Of a stretch of 64,000 nucleotides of DNA, positions 53,631-62,708 are shown piece by piece (position 1 is the first letter of the stretch; each line of letters starts with the position of its first letter). The stretch is from Lachnospiraceae bacterium JLR.KK002. GTDB lineage: Bacteria; Bacillota; Clostridia; Lachnospirales; Lachnospiraceae. Position numbers and translations under genes: made by a program. The stretch covers positions 1,736,001-1,800,000 of the forward strand of contig JAYMNP010000001.1 in assembly GCA_036941025.1 (NCBI GenBank), in the 5' to 3' direction. The notes beneath the pieces were generated by a model. It worked only from the letters and a program-made list of their open reading frames with translations. It did not search any database and had not been told where the DNA came from.

Positions 53631-55426
53631 AACAGTTCCTCCATTTCTCCAATCAGTTCACCAAACGTTTTCAGTGCCTCCTGAATGGGCTCTTTGGTGG
53701 TCATATCCACCCCTGCATCCTTCAGAAGGTCAATGGGGGATTTGCTGCATCCGCCGCTTAAAAATTTCAGATAACGCTCCACAGCCGGCTGCCCTTCTTC
53801 CAGAATCTTTTTACTGAGGGCCATGGACGCCGCAAAGCTGGTGGCATACTGATATACATAGAAATTATAATAAAAATGAGGGATTCTCGCCCACTCAATG
53901 GCAATTTCTTCATCTGCCTTCACAGCTTCTCCGTAATACTGCACATTCAGGTCATAATAGAGCTTTTTCAATGATTCTGCTGTCAGAGCTTTGCCCTTTT
54001 CCACCATCTCATGGGTCAGAAGCTCAAATTCCGCAAACATGGTCTGACGGTACAGGGTGGTGCGGAACTGCTCCAGAAAATAATTGATGAGACTGGCTTT
54101 TCTCCTGTTATCTTCGGTATGGTTCAAAAGATAATGCATCAGCAGCGCCTCGTTGCAGGTAGAAGCCACTTCCGCCACAAATATTTTGTAATCACTGTCA
54201 AACACATTGTTATGTTTTGCAGAATACCAGGAATGCAGCGCATGTCCCATTTCATGGGCAAGGGTAAATTCCGAATCCATATTGTTCTGATAATTCATCA
54301 GCACATAGGGATGGAGGTCATAACATCCGGCAGAATAGGCGCCGCCCCTTTTATTTTCATTTTCATATTTGTCAATCCACCGGTTTTCAAATCCCTGTTT
54401 CAGCACGCCCACATAATCTTCTCCCAGTACTTTAAGGGCTTCCAGGATTTCCTGCTGTGCCTGTTCAAAGGGAACATGCTCCGTCTCCTGCGGAACCATG
54501 GGTACATAAATGTCATACATGTGAAGTTCTTCCACGCCCATGAGTTTTTTACGCAATGCCATATAATCATGCATGTAATGGATGTTTTCATGGACAGCTT
54601 CAATCAGATTGTAATACACTTCTTTCGGCACATTGTTGGCGTCCACTGCCGCTTCCATGGAAGTATTGTACTTTCTGGCTTTTGCGTAAAAATAATTGCC
54701 TTTGGCCCTGCCTTCGTAAAGGGAGGCAAAGGTATTCTTATACTGCTCATACCGGGCATAGTAAGCCTGAAAAGTCTCTTTGCGCACCTGTACATCCTGG
54801 CTTTCCAGCAGAGGAATAAACCGTCCGGTGCTGACTTTTACCAGTTCTCCCTCTGCATCTTTTACCGTTGGATGTTCAAAATCCGCATTGGTGAGAAGGC
54901 TGTAGGACTTGTCCACAGCAGTACCCATCTCCCGCGAAGCTGCCAGCAGTTCTTCCATCTCCGGAGACAGGGTATGGTCTTTTAATCTGCGCAAATCGTC
55001 AATAGTCACTCTGTAACCGGCAAGTTCCGGTGTTTCCCGGTAAAACTGCTGTATTTTTTCTTCCTCCATGGCTGCAATCCAGGTATCTGCAGGGGCAGTC
55101 ACCGTCCCGTATTTGTGGTAAATTCCCATTATTTTTCCGCTCAGGGCCTGGTAATTGTCATCTGCGGTATCCACATCTTTGCTCCGCTCTGACCAGGTAA
55201 TGGTTCTTTCCAGAAGAATCGTAGTCTGTTCCAGCTTTTTAAAATATTCCAGCAGATGTTCTCCTGTCTCTGTCAGATAATCCTCAGTGAAATCCTTTAA
55301 TTCTTCTATCATCTGCTCCAGCCGGCCAGCGTCTTCCAGAAACAGCTCCGCCGATTCGTATAAATCCTCTACCGCCCAGGTGTCTTCTTTTGCCACCTGG
55401 CTTCTCTTTAATAATTCTTTTGCCAT
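53618..55426 (-). CDS. pepF: Oligoendopeptidase F
   Basis: A 602-residue M3-family metallopeptidase cutting short peptides in the cytosol. The zinc site is TLAHEMGHALHSWYSAK (about residue 385), with the third ligand Glu in FVAEVASTCNEALL. The N-terminal helical lobe is complete. Homologues take part in peptide use and recycling of signal peptides. Its end overlaps prfC. Confidence 0.93.
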   Translation of the reverse strand: MAKELLKRSQVAKEDTWAVEDLYESAELFLEDAGRLEQMIEELKDFTEDYLTETGEHLLEYFKKLEQTTILLERTITWSERSKDVDTADDNYQALSGKIMGIYHKYGTVTAPADTWIAAMEEEKIQQFYRETPELAGYRVTIDDLRRLKDHTLSPEMEELLAASREMGTAVDKSYSLLTNADFEHPTVKDAEGELVKVSTGRFIPLLESQDVQVRKETFQAYYARYEQYKNTFASLYEGRAKGNYFYAKARKYNTSMEAAVDANNVPKEVYYNLIEAVHENIHYMHDYMALRKKLMGVEELHMYDIYVPMVPQETEHVPFEQAQQEILEALKVLGEDYVGVLKQGFENRWIDKYENENKRGGAYSAGCYDLHPYVLMNYQNNMDSEFTLAHEMGHALHSWYSAKHNNVFDSDYKIFVAEVASTCNEALLMHYLLNHTEDNRRKASLINYFLEQFRTTLYRQTMFAEFELLTHEMVEKGKALTAESLKKLYYDLNVQYYGEAVKADEEIAIEWARIPHFYYNFYVYQYATSFAASMALSKKILEEGQPAVERYLKFLSGGCSKSPIDLLKDAGVDMTTKEPIQEALKTFGELIGEMEELFCRI

Positions 55427-55510
55427 AATGTATGCTCCTCCATTTCTGTTTCAGCACCGATTATATCACACTTCACCGGCCTTTGTCACCTGTCTGAACT
55501 GTTCAGCAGT

Positions 55511-56341
55511 TCAGCAATTTCCCGTAAATACATAATCCAGATATTTTCCCGCCGTTTCCGCCAGGCGGTACACCTGCCGTACCGAAACTGCCTTTCGGTC
55601 TGACATCTGATACCGGGGGAAAAACCGGGTCACATGGAGAGGAATCTTCCTGTCTATGGAAGCAATCCACCGGGCTTCTTCCTCCATCTCCGCCGCACTG
55701 TCGTTCTGTCCCGGAACAATCAGCGTAGTCAGTTCCACATGGCAGGCAGCAGCGGCCTGTATGATAAACCGCTGCACCGTCTCCAGATCTCCGCCCAGCT
55801 TCCGATAAGTTTCTCTGCGGAAAGATTTCAAATCAATGTTCATGGCATCCATAAACGGAAGCAGCTCCTGCAGCACGTCCGCAGAAGCTGTCCCGTTGGT
55901 GACCAGCGCATTTTTCATGCCGGCGGCTTTACTGAGCCTGGCGGCGTCCCGCACATATTCCCAGCCCACCAGAGGCTCATTGTAGGTAAATGCCAGACCC
56001 ATATTTCCTTCCCTCTGACAGGACATTGCCCGTTTCACCAGAGCCTGAGGAGAAAGAACCATAGTCTCCGCTTCTCCTTCTCCCGCCATGGAAATCTGAT
56101 GATTCTGGCAGAAAGGACATTTTAAATTACAGCCAAAACTGCCCACTGAGAGTATTCTGGCTCCCGGATGGAACATCTTCAGCGGCTTTTTCTCGATGGG
56201 ATCCAGCGCCAGAGAAGTAATTCGCCCGTAATTGCCGCAAACCACCGCTCCGTTTACATTCTTCCTTGCACCGCACATGCCCCACTGGCCGGGCGCCAGC
56301 CTGCAGCCGTGAAAACACACCTGACAAACCGCCTCTTTCAT
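55511..56341 (-). CDS. amrS: AmmeMemoRadiSam system radical SAM enzyme
   Basis: A 276-residue radical SAM protein. The cluster motif is FGCNLKCPFCQNH (C-x3-C-x2-C, about residues 69-81). Four N-terminal cysteines (CQVCFHGC and MCGA, residues 6-23) may bind a second centre. LAFTYNEPLVGWEYV and the PflA-like fold place it in the family linked to Memo and AMMECR1 genes. It lies 18 bases after the AMMECR1 gene. The reaction is not established to my knowledge. Confidence 0.9.
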   Translation of the reverse strand: MKEAVCQVCFHGCRLAPGQWGMCGARKNVNGAVVCGNYGRITSLALDPIEKKPLKMFHPGARILSVGSFGCNLKCPFCQNHQISMAGEGEAETMVLSPQALVKRAMSCQREGNMGLAFTYNEPLVGWEYVRDAARLSKAAGMKNALVTNGTASADVLQELLPFMDAMNIDLKSFRRETYRKLGGDLETVQRFIIQAAAACHVELTTLIVPGQNDSAAEMEEEARWIASIDRKIPLHVTRFFPRYQMSDRKAVSVRQVYRLAETAGKYLDYVFTGNC

Positions 56342-56359
56342 AAACCGGATTCCTCCTTT

Positions 56360-56887
56360 TTACACATGGCGCACCACCTCAAACCGCTCCAGCTCCACCG
56401 TTTCGTCACTTCCTATGCCTGCTTTCTGCCTGGCGATGGCAACCTGCTGCTCCACCGTATCCACACCATCCAGATTGGGCAGCAAAAGCCCCCGGCGGCG
56501 GCCCTTTGTCACAACCACGCCGTACCGTTTCACATCCAGCTGCTCCAAAGAAGTGACCGGCTCCAATTCTCCCAGTACGTCCACACTGATGGAAAGCTGC
56601 TCCAGTTCTTCCTCCCTGACCGGATTAAATCTGGGGTCCCGGACTGAAGCACTGACGGCATTTTCCACAATTTCCTCGGCTATGGAGCCATACACTGCCT
56701 GAATGGTTCCAATGCAGCCCCGAAGCTGTCCCGCTTTTTTAATGGAGACAAAAACCCCCGCCCTGTTATGACACATTTCCTCCGGCAGCCCTGCAGGCAG
56801 CGCCGGCTTCCTGCCTGTACGGACATAAGTTTCGATTACATTCCGTGCAAGACCTGCATAATCATCTTCCTTAACTCTCTGTTCCAT
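56360..56887 (-). CDS. amrA: AMMECR1-domain protein (AmrA)
   Basis: A 175-residue AMMECR1 protein: GVFVSIKKAGQLRGCIGTIQ (the LRGCIG motif is the family mark), AVSASVRDPRF and a C-terminal LLLPNLDGVDTVEQQVAIA. It stands between the Memo and radical SAM genes and overlaps the Memo gene by 17 bases. The human homologue is of unknown biochemical role. Confidence 0.92.
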   Translation of the reverse strand: MEQRVKEDDYAGLARNVIETYVRTGRKPALPAGLPEEMCHNRAGVFVSIKKAGQLRGCIGTIQAVYGSIAEEIVENAVSASVRDPRFNPVREEELEQLSISVDVLGELEPVTSLEQLDVKRYGVVVTKGRRRGLLLPNLDGVDTVEQQVAIARQKAGIGSDETVELERFEVVRHV

Positions 56888-57686
56888 CCTTCATCACCTC
56901 ATATGCACAAATACCATATCCCACCCCGAAAGGCCCTTCATAAGAAAGGCGCCGGGGCGTAACCTTTACCTGCTTCAAAGCCCCTGCCATCATGACAAAA
57001 GAGCGGTGTCCGCATTCTCCTGCCCGTTCACAGAAAGACTCGTCAAATGTCAGCAGTTCCGGAAAGTTTCCTTTTCCCATGATCTCCATCACGCGCCGGT
57101 CATATTCCGGCCCTTCTTTCTGATATCCGTAAGGCCCGTCCGGTTTCAGCCTGTGCGAAAGATCCCCGCTGGCTATCAGCACCGTCCGTCTGTCCAGTTC
57201 CTCCGCTGTCTCCCATATTTTCTGTCCAAGCTGATCATGCACCGATAAGGGCAGGCCGGACAGCCCCATCCGAACCAGCCGGTACGACGTCCGGTACTGA
57301 TTCACAAAATACAGGGGCACCATGGTTCCGTGGTCCAGTTCTCTGCTCCGCTCTCCCTCAGTCCCGGCAGGCAGGCCTGCAATTCTGGCCTTTCTGCAGA
57401 GGTGTTCCACAAATTCCGTATCATAAGGCACCCGCATTTTCACCTGTCCTGCCTGAAACCGGCCAAAATCCCCTCTCCCGCCTGTTCCCGGCGATATATG
57501 AAAATAATCCGCATACATGGTCTGATGGGGTGAAATCAGCACAATAACCTCCGGCTTTAACCGGCCGATACTGCGTCCCACCTCATGGTATGCGTCTATG
57601 GTATTCTGAATATTCTTTTCCTGCCCTCTGCCCACCTCCGGTACAATCAGCGGCGGATGAGGAACCATATATGCACCTGCAATCAT
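56871..57686 (-). CDS. amrB: Memo-family protein (AmrB)
   Basis: A 271-residue protein of the Memo/LigB-like dioxygenase fold. Metal-site candidates are seen in YMVPHPPLIVPEVG (residues 6-19), ISPHQTMYADYF, LDHGTMVPLYF and ASGDLSHRL. The start at 57686 has AAGGGAG upstream and overlaps the MATE stop as ATGA; the frame is open 37 codons further without a good site. It opens the Memo-AMMECR1-radical SAM trio. Confidence 0.9.
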   Translation of the reverse strand: MIAGAYMVPHPPLIVPEVGRGQEKNIQNTIDAYHEVGRSIGRLKPEVIVLISPHQTMYADYFHISPGTGGRGDFGRFQAGQVKMRVPYDTEFVEHLCRKARIAGLPAGTEGERSRELDHGTMVPLYFVNQYRTSYRLVRMGLSGLPLSVHDQLGQKIWETAEELDRRTVLIASGDLSHRLKPDGPYGYQKEGPEYDRRVMEIMGKGNFPELLTFDESFCERAGECGHRSFVMMAGALKQVKVTPRRLSYEGPFGVGYGICAYEVMKDGTES

Positions 57687-59044
57687 ATGTCTCCCTTCTG
57701 AAGCCTGAACAGCTTCCTGCGTACAAAAATATAACAAACCATATGGACTGCCCCGGTAAGCACCCAGGATACCGGATAGGAAATATACAGCACCCACAGG
57801 CTGCGGTGACTCTGAAATACCGTAAAAATCCAGAGAATACGGAACCCGCAGGCTCCCAGCAGAGATACAATCATGGGCAGAAACGCATAGCCCAGTCCCC
57901 GCAGTTCTCCCACCATTACATCCATGATTCCGCAGAGACAGTAGGTGGTGCAGATTACTGACAGCCGCAGCAGACCTACCTCAATTACCCCTGCATCCGA
58001 AGAATAAATGCCCAGAAGCTGATTCCCACACAGGTATGCCGACCAGCCCATGACAATCCCCACTGCAGTTACCATGGTAAGACATTCCAGCAGCACTTTT
58101 CCAATCCGTTTATAATTTCCCGCACCAAAATTCTGGCTGGTAAAGCTCAGAGCTGTCTGGTGGCAGGCGTTCATGGCCATATAAATAAACCCTTCGATAT
58201 TCTGAGCCGCCGTATTGCCCGCCATGGCCACGGAGCCAAAGGAATTGACCGAAGACTGTATCAGCACATTGGACAGAGAAAATATCGTTCCCTGCAGCCC
58301 TGCCGGAAGGCCGATGCGCACAATCTGCATGACTTTTTCCTTTTTCATCCGCAGCTTTTTCCATTCCACCCGGCAGCCGCCCTCCATATGCATCAGACAG
58401 CGCAGAATCAGGCCTGCCGATACCACCTGGGAAATCACAGTGGCCAGCGCCACTCCGGCCACGCCCAGATGAAATCCAATCACAAATATCAGATTCAGAA
58501 TGATATTGACTACACCCGCCCCAAACAGATAATATAAAGGCCGCTGGGTATCTCCCACCGCCCTTAAAACTGAACTTCCGAAATTATACAGCAAAATCAC
58601 CGGCATTCCCGCAAAATAGATTCGGATATACAGAACCGCCTGGCTCAGCACATCATGCGGCGTTCCCATAAGCACCAGAATCCGGGGCGCAACCGCCATG
58701 CCGAACACCATCAGCCCCAGGCCGCAGACCAGGCTCAGTACAACGGCGCTGTGTACCGTTTCGCTGATATCCTCCTCTCTTTTCGCTCCGTAAAATCTTG
58801 CAACCAGCACGTTTGCTCCCACGGAAAACCCGATAAACAGGTTGGTCAGCATATTGATAAGGGAAGCATTGGCCCCCACCGCCGCCAGGGCGGTGCTTCC
58901 CGCAAATCTTCCCACCACCACCATGTCTGCCGCATTAAACAGAAGCTGCAGAATACTGGAAATCATCAGCGGCACGGCAAACAGCAGGATTTTTGAAAAC
59001 AGGGGGCCGCTGCACATGTCTATTTCATAAGATTTTCGTTTCAT
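57683..59044 (-). CDS. MATE-family efflux transporter
   Basis: A 453-residue protein with about twelve helices in two halves, starting SGPLFSKILLFAVPLMISSILQ and containing the MATE core VVGRFAGSTALAAVGANAS. It is the bacterial NorM/DinF-type group that exports cationic compounds by ion exchange. Its start overlaps the deoB stop by one base, and its end overlaps amrB by four, so one transcript is likely. The substrate is unknown. Confidence 0.92.
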   Translation of the reverse strand: MKRKSYEIDMCSGPLFSKILLFAVPLMISSILQLLFNAADMVVVGRFAGSTALAAVGANASLINMLTNLFIGFSVGANVLVARFYGAKREEDISETVHSAVVLSLVCGLGLMVFGMAVAPRILVLMGTPHDVLSQAVLYIRIYFAGMPVILLYNFGSSVLRAVGDTQRPLYYLFGAGVVNIILNLIFVIGFHLGVAGVALATVISQVVSAGLILRCLMHMEGGCRVEWKKLRMKKEKVMQIVRIGLPAGLQGTIFSLSNVLIQSSVNSFGSVAMAGNTAAQNIEGFIYMAMNACHQTALSFTSQNFGAGNYKRIGKVLLECLTMVTAVGIVMGWSAYLCGNQLLGIYSSDAGVIEVGLLRLSVICTTYCLCGIMDVMVGELRGLGYAFLPMIVSLLGACGFRILWIFTVFQSHRSLWVLYISYPVSWVLTGAVHMVCYIFVRRKLFRLQKGDI

Positions 59045-60204
59045 CAGAACAAACTCTCTCCCTGGATTCTCTTTTCTGTGCCATTTATTCCAAAGTATGA
59101 AAGAACCGTTGCTCCGATATCGGCAAAGGTGGGTCTGGTGCCGAAATTTCTGCCTGACAAAACAGCAGCTCCATACATGACCAGAGGCGTATATTCTCTG
59201 GAATGGTCCGTAGAAGGAGTGGACGGGTCGCAGCCATGATCCGCTGTAATCATCAGAATATCCTCTTTCCGGAGTTTTCTCAGAAGTTCCGGCAGCCGCT
59301 GATCAAAATATGTCAGGGCCCTGGCATATCCGTCCACATCATTCCGATGGCCGTAAAGCATGTCATAATCCACCAGATTGACAAAACACAGCCCCTCAAA
59401 CTCCCGGTCCATCCACCGGAGCGTCTTCTCAATTCCATCTTCATTTCCTGCGGTTCTTACAGAATCTGTCACGCTTTTTCCTGCAAAAATATCATAAATC
59501 TTCCCTACGCCCAGCACTTCCCGGCCTGTTTCTTTCAGCTGGTCCAGCATGGTAACAGCCGGAGGCTCCAGAGAAAAATCGTGGCGTCTTACGGTACGCC
59601 GGAAATTTCCCGGCTCTCCTTCAAAGGGTCTTGCAATCACCCTTCCTACTCCGTGAATTCCCGTCAGCAGTTCTCTGGCTGTCTGACAGTACTCATACAA
59701 GGTTTCCACCGGAATCACATCTTCATGGGCCGCCACCTGAAAGACGGAATCCGCGGAGGTATACACAATCAAATCTCCTGTTTTCATGTGTTCCTGTCCG
59801 TAATCCCGGATGACTTCCGTGCCGGAATAAGGCCGGTTGCAGAGCAGGCCCCGCCCTGTCCTTCTGGAAAATTCCTCTGTGATTTCCGCCGGAAATCCTT
59901 CCGGGTAGGTGGGCAATGGCTGTTTTGAAATGATTCCCGCAATCTCCCAGTGTCCGATGGTGGTATCTTTCCCCCTGGAGGCCTCCGTCATCCTGGCAAA
60001 AGCACCCAGGGGAGCCTTCACCGGCTCCCCAAAGTCTGCACCATCAATATTAAACAATCCCAGTTCCGCCATATTCGGCATGGAAAAATACCGGCTTTTG
60101 GAAGCCGCTTTCAGAGTATTGCTTCCCTCGTCCCCGAATGCTGCTGCATCCGGCATTGCTCCCATTCCCACACTGTCCAGTACAATCAAAAAAATTCGTT
60201 TCAT
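59044..60204 (-). CDS. deoB: Phosphopentomutase
   Basis: A 386-residue manganese enzyme that interconverts ribose (or deoxyribose) 1- and 5-phosphates in nucleoside breakdown. It belongs to the alkaline phosphatase superfamily: LDSVGMGAMPDA (metal Asp, about residue 10), SRGKDTTIGHWEIAG (phospho-acceptor Thr, about residue 85) and ITADHGCDPSTPSTDHSREY (metal Asp/His, about residues 318-337). Full length. Nucleoside phosphorylase genes are not adjacent in this window. Confidence 0.95.
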   Translation of the reverse strand: MKRIFLIVLDSVGMGAMPDAAAFGDEGSNTLKAASKSRYFSMPNMAELGLFNIDGADFGEPVKAPLGAFARMTEASRGKDTTIGHWEIAGIISKQPLPTYPEGFPAEITEEFSRRTGRGLLCNRPYSGTEVIRDYGQEHMKTGDLIVYTSADSVFQVAAHEDVIPVETLYEYCQTARELLTGIHGVGRVIARPFEGEPGNFRRTVRRHDFSLEPPAVTMLDQLKETGREVLGVGKIYDIFAGKSVTDSVRTAGNEDGIEKTLRWMDREFEGLCFVNLVDYDMLYGHRNDVDGYARALTYFDQRLPELLRKLRKEDILMITADHGCDPSTPSTDHSREYTPLVMYGAAVLSGRNFGTRPTFADIGATVLSYFGINGTEKRIQGESLF

Positions 60205-60214
60205 TTTATCCTCT

Positions 60215-60397
60215 CTATTCTTTCACTCTGTCCAGTTCGATAAGATTTATACCGGAAGACATCAGGAAAACTTTTAATTCCACGTATCTTATCTTCATGG
60301 CTTTATAGGATTCAGAATTTTTCTCGGCCAGCAGCATGTAACTTTGCAGCCTGGAGAATTCCTCAATAGATATTTTCAGCATTTCTTTCTCTGACAT
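60215..60397 (-). CDS. Small helical protein before deoB
   Basis: A 60-residue protein, all helical by pattern: MLKISIEEFSRLQSYMLLAE, then AMKIRYVELKVFLMSSG. AGGTGA precedes the ATG, and the stop lies 10 bases before deoB, so it is likely a real gene in the same transcript. Function unknown. Confidence 0.6.
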   Translation of the reverse strand: MSEKEMLKISIEEFSRLQSYMLLAEKNSESYKAMKIRYVELKVFLMSSGINLIELDRVKE

Positions 60398-60693
60398 ATA
60401 ATCACCTGCTCTCCTTTGTATTCTGTGGAATCAGGATACCGCAAACACTTTTCTGACAATACTCCTGTCATAATTATAACAAATAATCGGACAGAGTGCA
60501 AAGGCTTTCCTGACAGACTGCTGAAAATCTGTAATGGTTCAGCCCAGGACTTTGCACTCCGCTGCAAAGTCCGTAAGAAAGCATAAATTATGCCAGGAAT
60601 GAATCCGGCTCTTCGCGAAGCAAACTTTAAATGGCCGGATTCAGCAACAGTTCTGCCGAAGGCTGAACTGTTACATGCATCCTGTAAGCGTAA
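60398..60693. other. Intergenic stretch with hairpins
   Basis: No gene is seen. It contains a GGCTGAACTGTTAC hairpin (60646-60672, one mismatch, loop GAA) just after spoIIIAH, a TTTGCACTCCGC/GCAAAG hairpin near 60550-60572 and a GAATCCGGC/GCCGGATTC stem (60601-60642). The last two could be end structures of the spoIIIA transcript. Confidence 0.55.
60646..60674. repeat. GTAACAGTTCAG-family hairpin after spoIIIAH
   Basis: AACAGTTCTGCC pairs with GGCTGAACTGTT around a GAA loop, with one mismatch. The right arm continues as CTGAACTGTTAC, the same arm as in the aroE leader (37206-37218) and, as GTAACAGTTCAG, at 49316-49327. Confidence 0.5.
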
Positions 60694-61509
60694 TTATTCT
60701 TCTCCCGCCGGCGTCTGAGTGCTTCCTTCCGGAGTTCCTGCTCCTTCTTCCTGTCCTGCTCCGGCGTCTGTTCCCGTCCCTTCTCCGGTCTCTGTCTGTA
60801 CTCCTGTTCCCGCGGAAGAATTCTGAATGGGCGTAATAATAATATTTTCCGCTTCCACATTTGTTTTCCGTTTTACGATGTCTTCCACCTGGGCCCGTTT
60901 TGCGTCGGTCACCTCTCCCATATTAAGGACCACATCTGCTTTCCCGTCGGTGATGCTTACCACCACATCGGTAAATCCCTTTGCTTCCAGCAGCATTTCC
61001 GCAGCCGCCTCACGCTCTGCAATGTCTGTCATATTAATCATGGCGTTGATGGCTTCCTGCTTCTGTTCCTCACCGATAGCCGCATTGTTGATGATTTCCA
61101 GAAGCGACGCTTTATTCTGGGAACGCACCTGCTCCCGGTTCAGTTTTACTTCCGAAGCAAAATTCACATTGTTCACTCCGCTGCTGGTCAGCACCGCCTC
61201 ACCGGGATTATCCACATCACTGCTCTGACCATTTGCTTTTGCAATATCCTCTCCGGTCTGAATGCCCAGAGCCGCATCCTGCGCGTCTGCAGAAGTTTCC
61301 TCGCTGGCCTCTGTGTCTGTAAAAATATCCTCCGCGCTGTACATATCTTCATCGGATATTTCATATGTAGTTTCTTTGGTGTCTGTACTGGCCTCTTTGG
61401 CCACGTCGCTGTCGCTCTGACTTCCGGTATACTGCAGATAGCCCGCTACCGCAATCATAAGAGCCAGAGCCGTAATGATAATCTGGTTCTTTTTAAATAC
61501 TTTCTTCAA
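60694..61509 (-). CDS. spoIIIAH: Stage III sporulation protein AH
   Basis: A 271-residue protein with one N-terminal membrane helix (about residues 8-26). After an acidic linker comes a conserved domain (about 125-215: REAAAEMLLEAKGFTDVVVS), related to the YscJ/FliF ring-forming proteins. In the mother cell it meets SpoIIQ to form the channel to the forespore. The Gly/Thr/Glu-rich C-terminal tail is unusual in length. It is the last gene of the spoIIIA operon. Confidence 0.92.
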   Translation of the reverse strand: MKKVFKKNQIIITALALMIAVAGYLQYTGSQSDSDVAKEASTDTKETTYEISDEDMYSAEDIFTDTEASEETSADAQDAALGIQTGEDIAKANGQSSDVDNPGEAVLTSSGVNNVNFASEVKLNREQVRSQNKASLLEIINNAAIGEEQKQEAINAMINMTDIAEREAAAEMLLEAKGFTDVVVSITDGKADVVLNMGEVTDAKRAQVEDIVKRKTNVEAENIIITPIQNSSAGTGVQTETGEGTGTDAGAGQEEGAGTPEGSTQTPAGEE

Positions 61510-61525
61510 AACTGATACCCTCCTG

Positions 61526-62104
61526 TCAATTCATCTTAACTACCTTAATTTTATGTACTTCCACCGGAAATAATGCTAAAACTGCATCGGAAATATTTTT
61601 CGTCACTTTTCCGTTCCCGCCTCCCTCCGCCACTACCAGCACCCCCTCCACCGCCGGCACAGATTCTTTTGCAATAAAGGGCTGTCCCTCGTTTCCGGAT
61701 TCTTTCACAAATACTGTCTCCTCCTGATACTGGCTTTCATATGTATTGCGCTTCACCTCCCCTTCCTCGGTGACTTCCTGACTGTTCCGGGATATGTCTT
61801 TTTCCAGCACCTGCTCCCCGCTATCTTTAAGAGTAATCATTACCTCCACCTTCCCAACCCCTTCCATTTCCGCCAGAATCTCTTCCAGCTTCCGCTCCAG
61901 TTCCTTCTCATAGTTGCTGTAATCTGCAGCCTTCTGTTCCGCCTTTTTATCCTCTCCCTGGGGAAGCTCTGCTTCCTGCTGCTTTTTCGTATCGGCGGGC
62001 AGAGCGATAACCAGCAGAAGAATTCCCGCCAGACCTCCGATTAAAAGCTGATTTTTCGGAATTCCCTTTAATTTTTCCGGAGAAAACCATTCCTTTTTTT
62101 TCAT
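61526..62104 (-). CDS. spoIIIAG: Stage III sporulation protein AG
   Basis: A 192-residue protein with an N-terminal helix (about residues 18-34, LLIGGLAGILLLVIALP) and a ring-building-type domain (about 70-190: LEEILAEMEGVGKVEVMITL). The first ATG at 62113 overlaps the spoIIIAF stop but has no spacing from GGAGG, so the third-codon-later ATG at 62104 is preferred. It forms a large ring in the feeding-tube channel. Confidence 0.9.
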   Translation of the reverse strand: MKKKEWFSPEKLKGIPKNQLLIGGLAGILLLVIALPADTKKQQEAELPQGEDKKAEQKAADYSNYEKELERKLEEILAEMEGVGKVEVMITLKDSGEQVLEKDISRNSQEVTEEGEVKRNTYESQYQEETVFVKESGNEGQPFIAKESVPAVEGVLVVAEGGGNGKVTKNISDAVLALFPVEVHKIKVVKMN

Positions 62105-62109
62105 CCTTT

Positions 62110-62664
62110 TCATCCTCCCTGCAGGGCAATTTCAATCTGCCCCTCTTCTAACTGATAAAACTCCATCAGTTCTCTCCGGAATTCCCGCACCTTTGCACTG
62201 CCCTGACTTTCTGCTCCGGACATAAATTCTTCCGAAAAGAAATCATCTTCCTGATTATATTCCACCTCCAGAGCAATGGACTCCACCTGATATTCTCCGG
62301 ACAGACGGACTTTTGTCTGCAGGGGATTCAGCTGTTTTCGGACCGCCATTCCGTTGACATCCAGGGCGATGGCCCGCTCATATTCCCGCATATAAACCTT
62401 TTTCTGGCTCTGCTCCAGATGCTCCGTATCCATCTTCAGATTGTCCAGTTCCTGGAAGAATCCCGCCTGGCTGATTTTCCGAATAACCACTTCTTCTTTG
62501 CCAAGAAGAGAAAGCACCGGATTCATCACCAGTATAACCAGCAGCATTCCGGTAAAAAAACGCACATATTTCCGGTAATTCTCTTTGGGAAGCAGATGAA
62601 GTATAACCGTGATAAAAATATAAAAACATATGATATTCTTAATCCATCCATAAATACTGTCCAT
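62110..62664 (-). CDS. spoIIIAF: Stage III sporulation protein AF
   Basis: A 184-residue protein with two N-terminal membrane helices (about residues 8-23 and 33-52, the latter FFTGMLLVILVMNPVLSLL) and a soluble C-terminal domain. The pattern and its place between AE and AG identify it. It overlaps AG by four bases at most. Confidence 0.9.
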   Translation of the reverse strand: MDSIYGWIKNIICFYIFITVILHLLPKENYRKYVRFFTGMLLVILVMNPVLSLLGKEEVVIRKISQAGFFQELDNLKMDTEHLEQSQKKVYMREYERAIALDVNGMAVRKQLNPLQTKVRLSGEYQVESIALEVEYNQEDDFFSEEFMSGAESQGSAKVREFRRELMEFYQLEEGQIEIALQGG

Positions 62665-62708
62665 ATTATCATCCTTTCCGGCAGATGTATCAGCCCGAAC
62701 AGATACTG

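Noticed and set aside
54011-54985. Plus-strand frame of 324 codons
   Set aside because: Antisense to pepF, whose zinc-site motifs are intact; the translation is rich in His and Phe, as typical of shadows.
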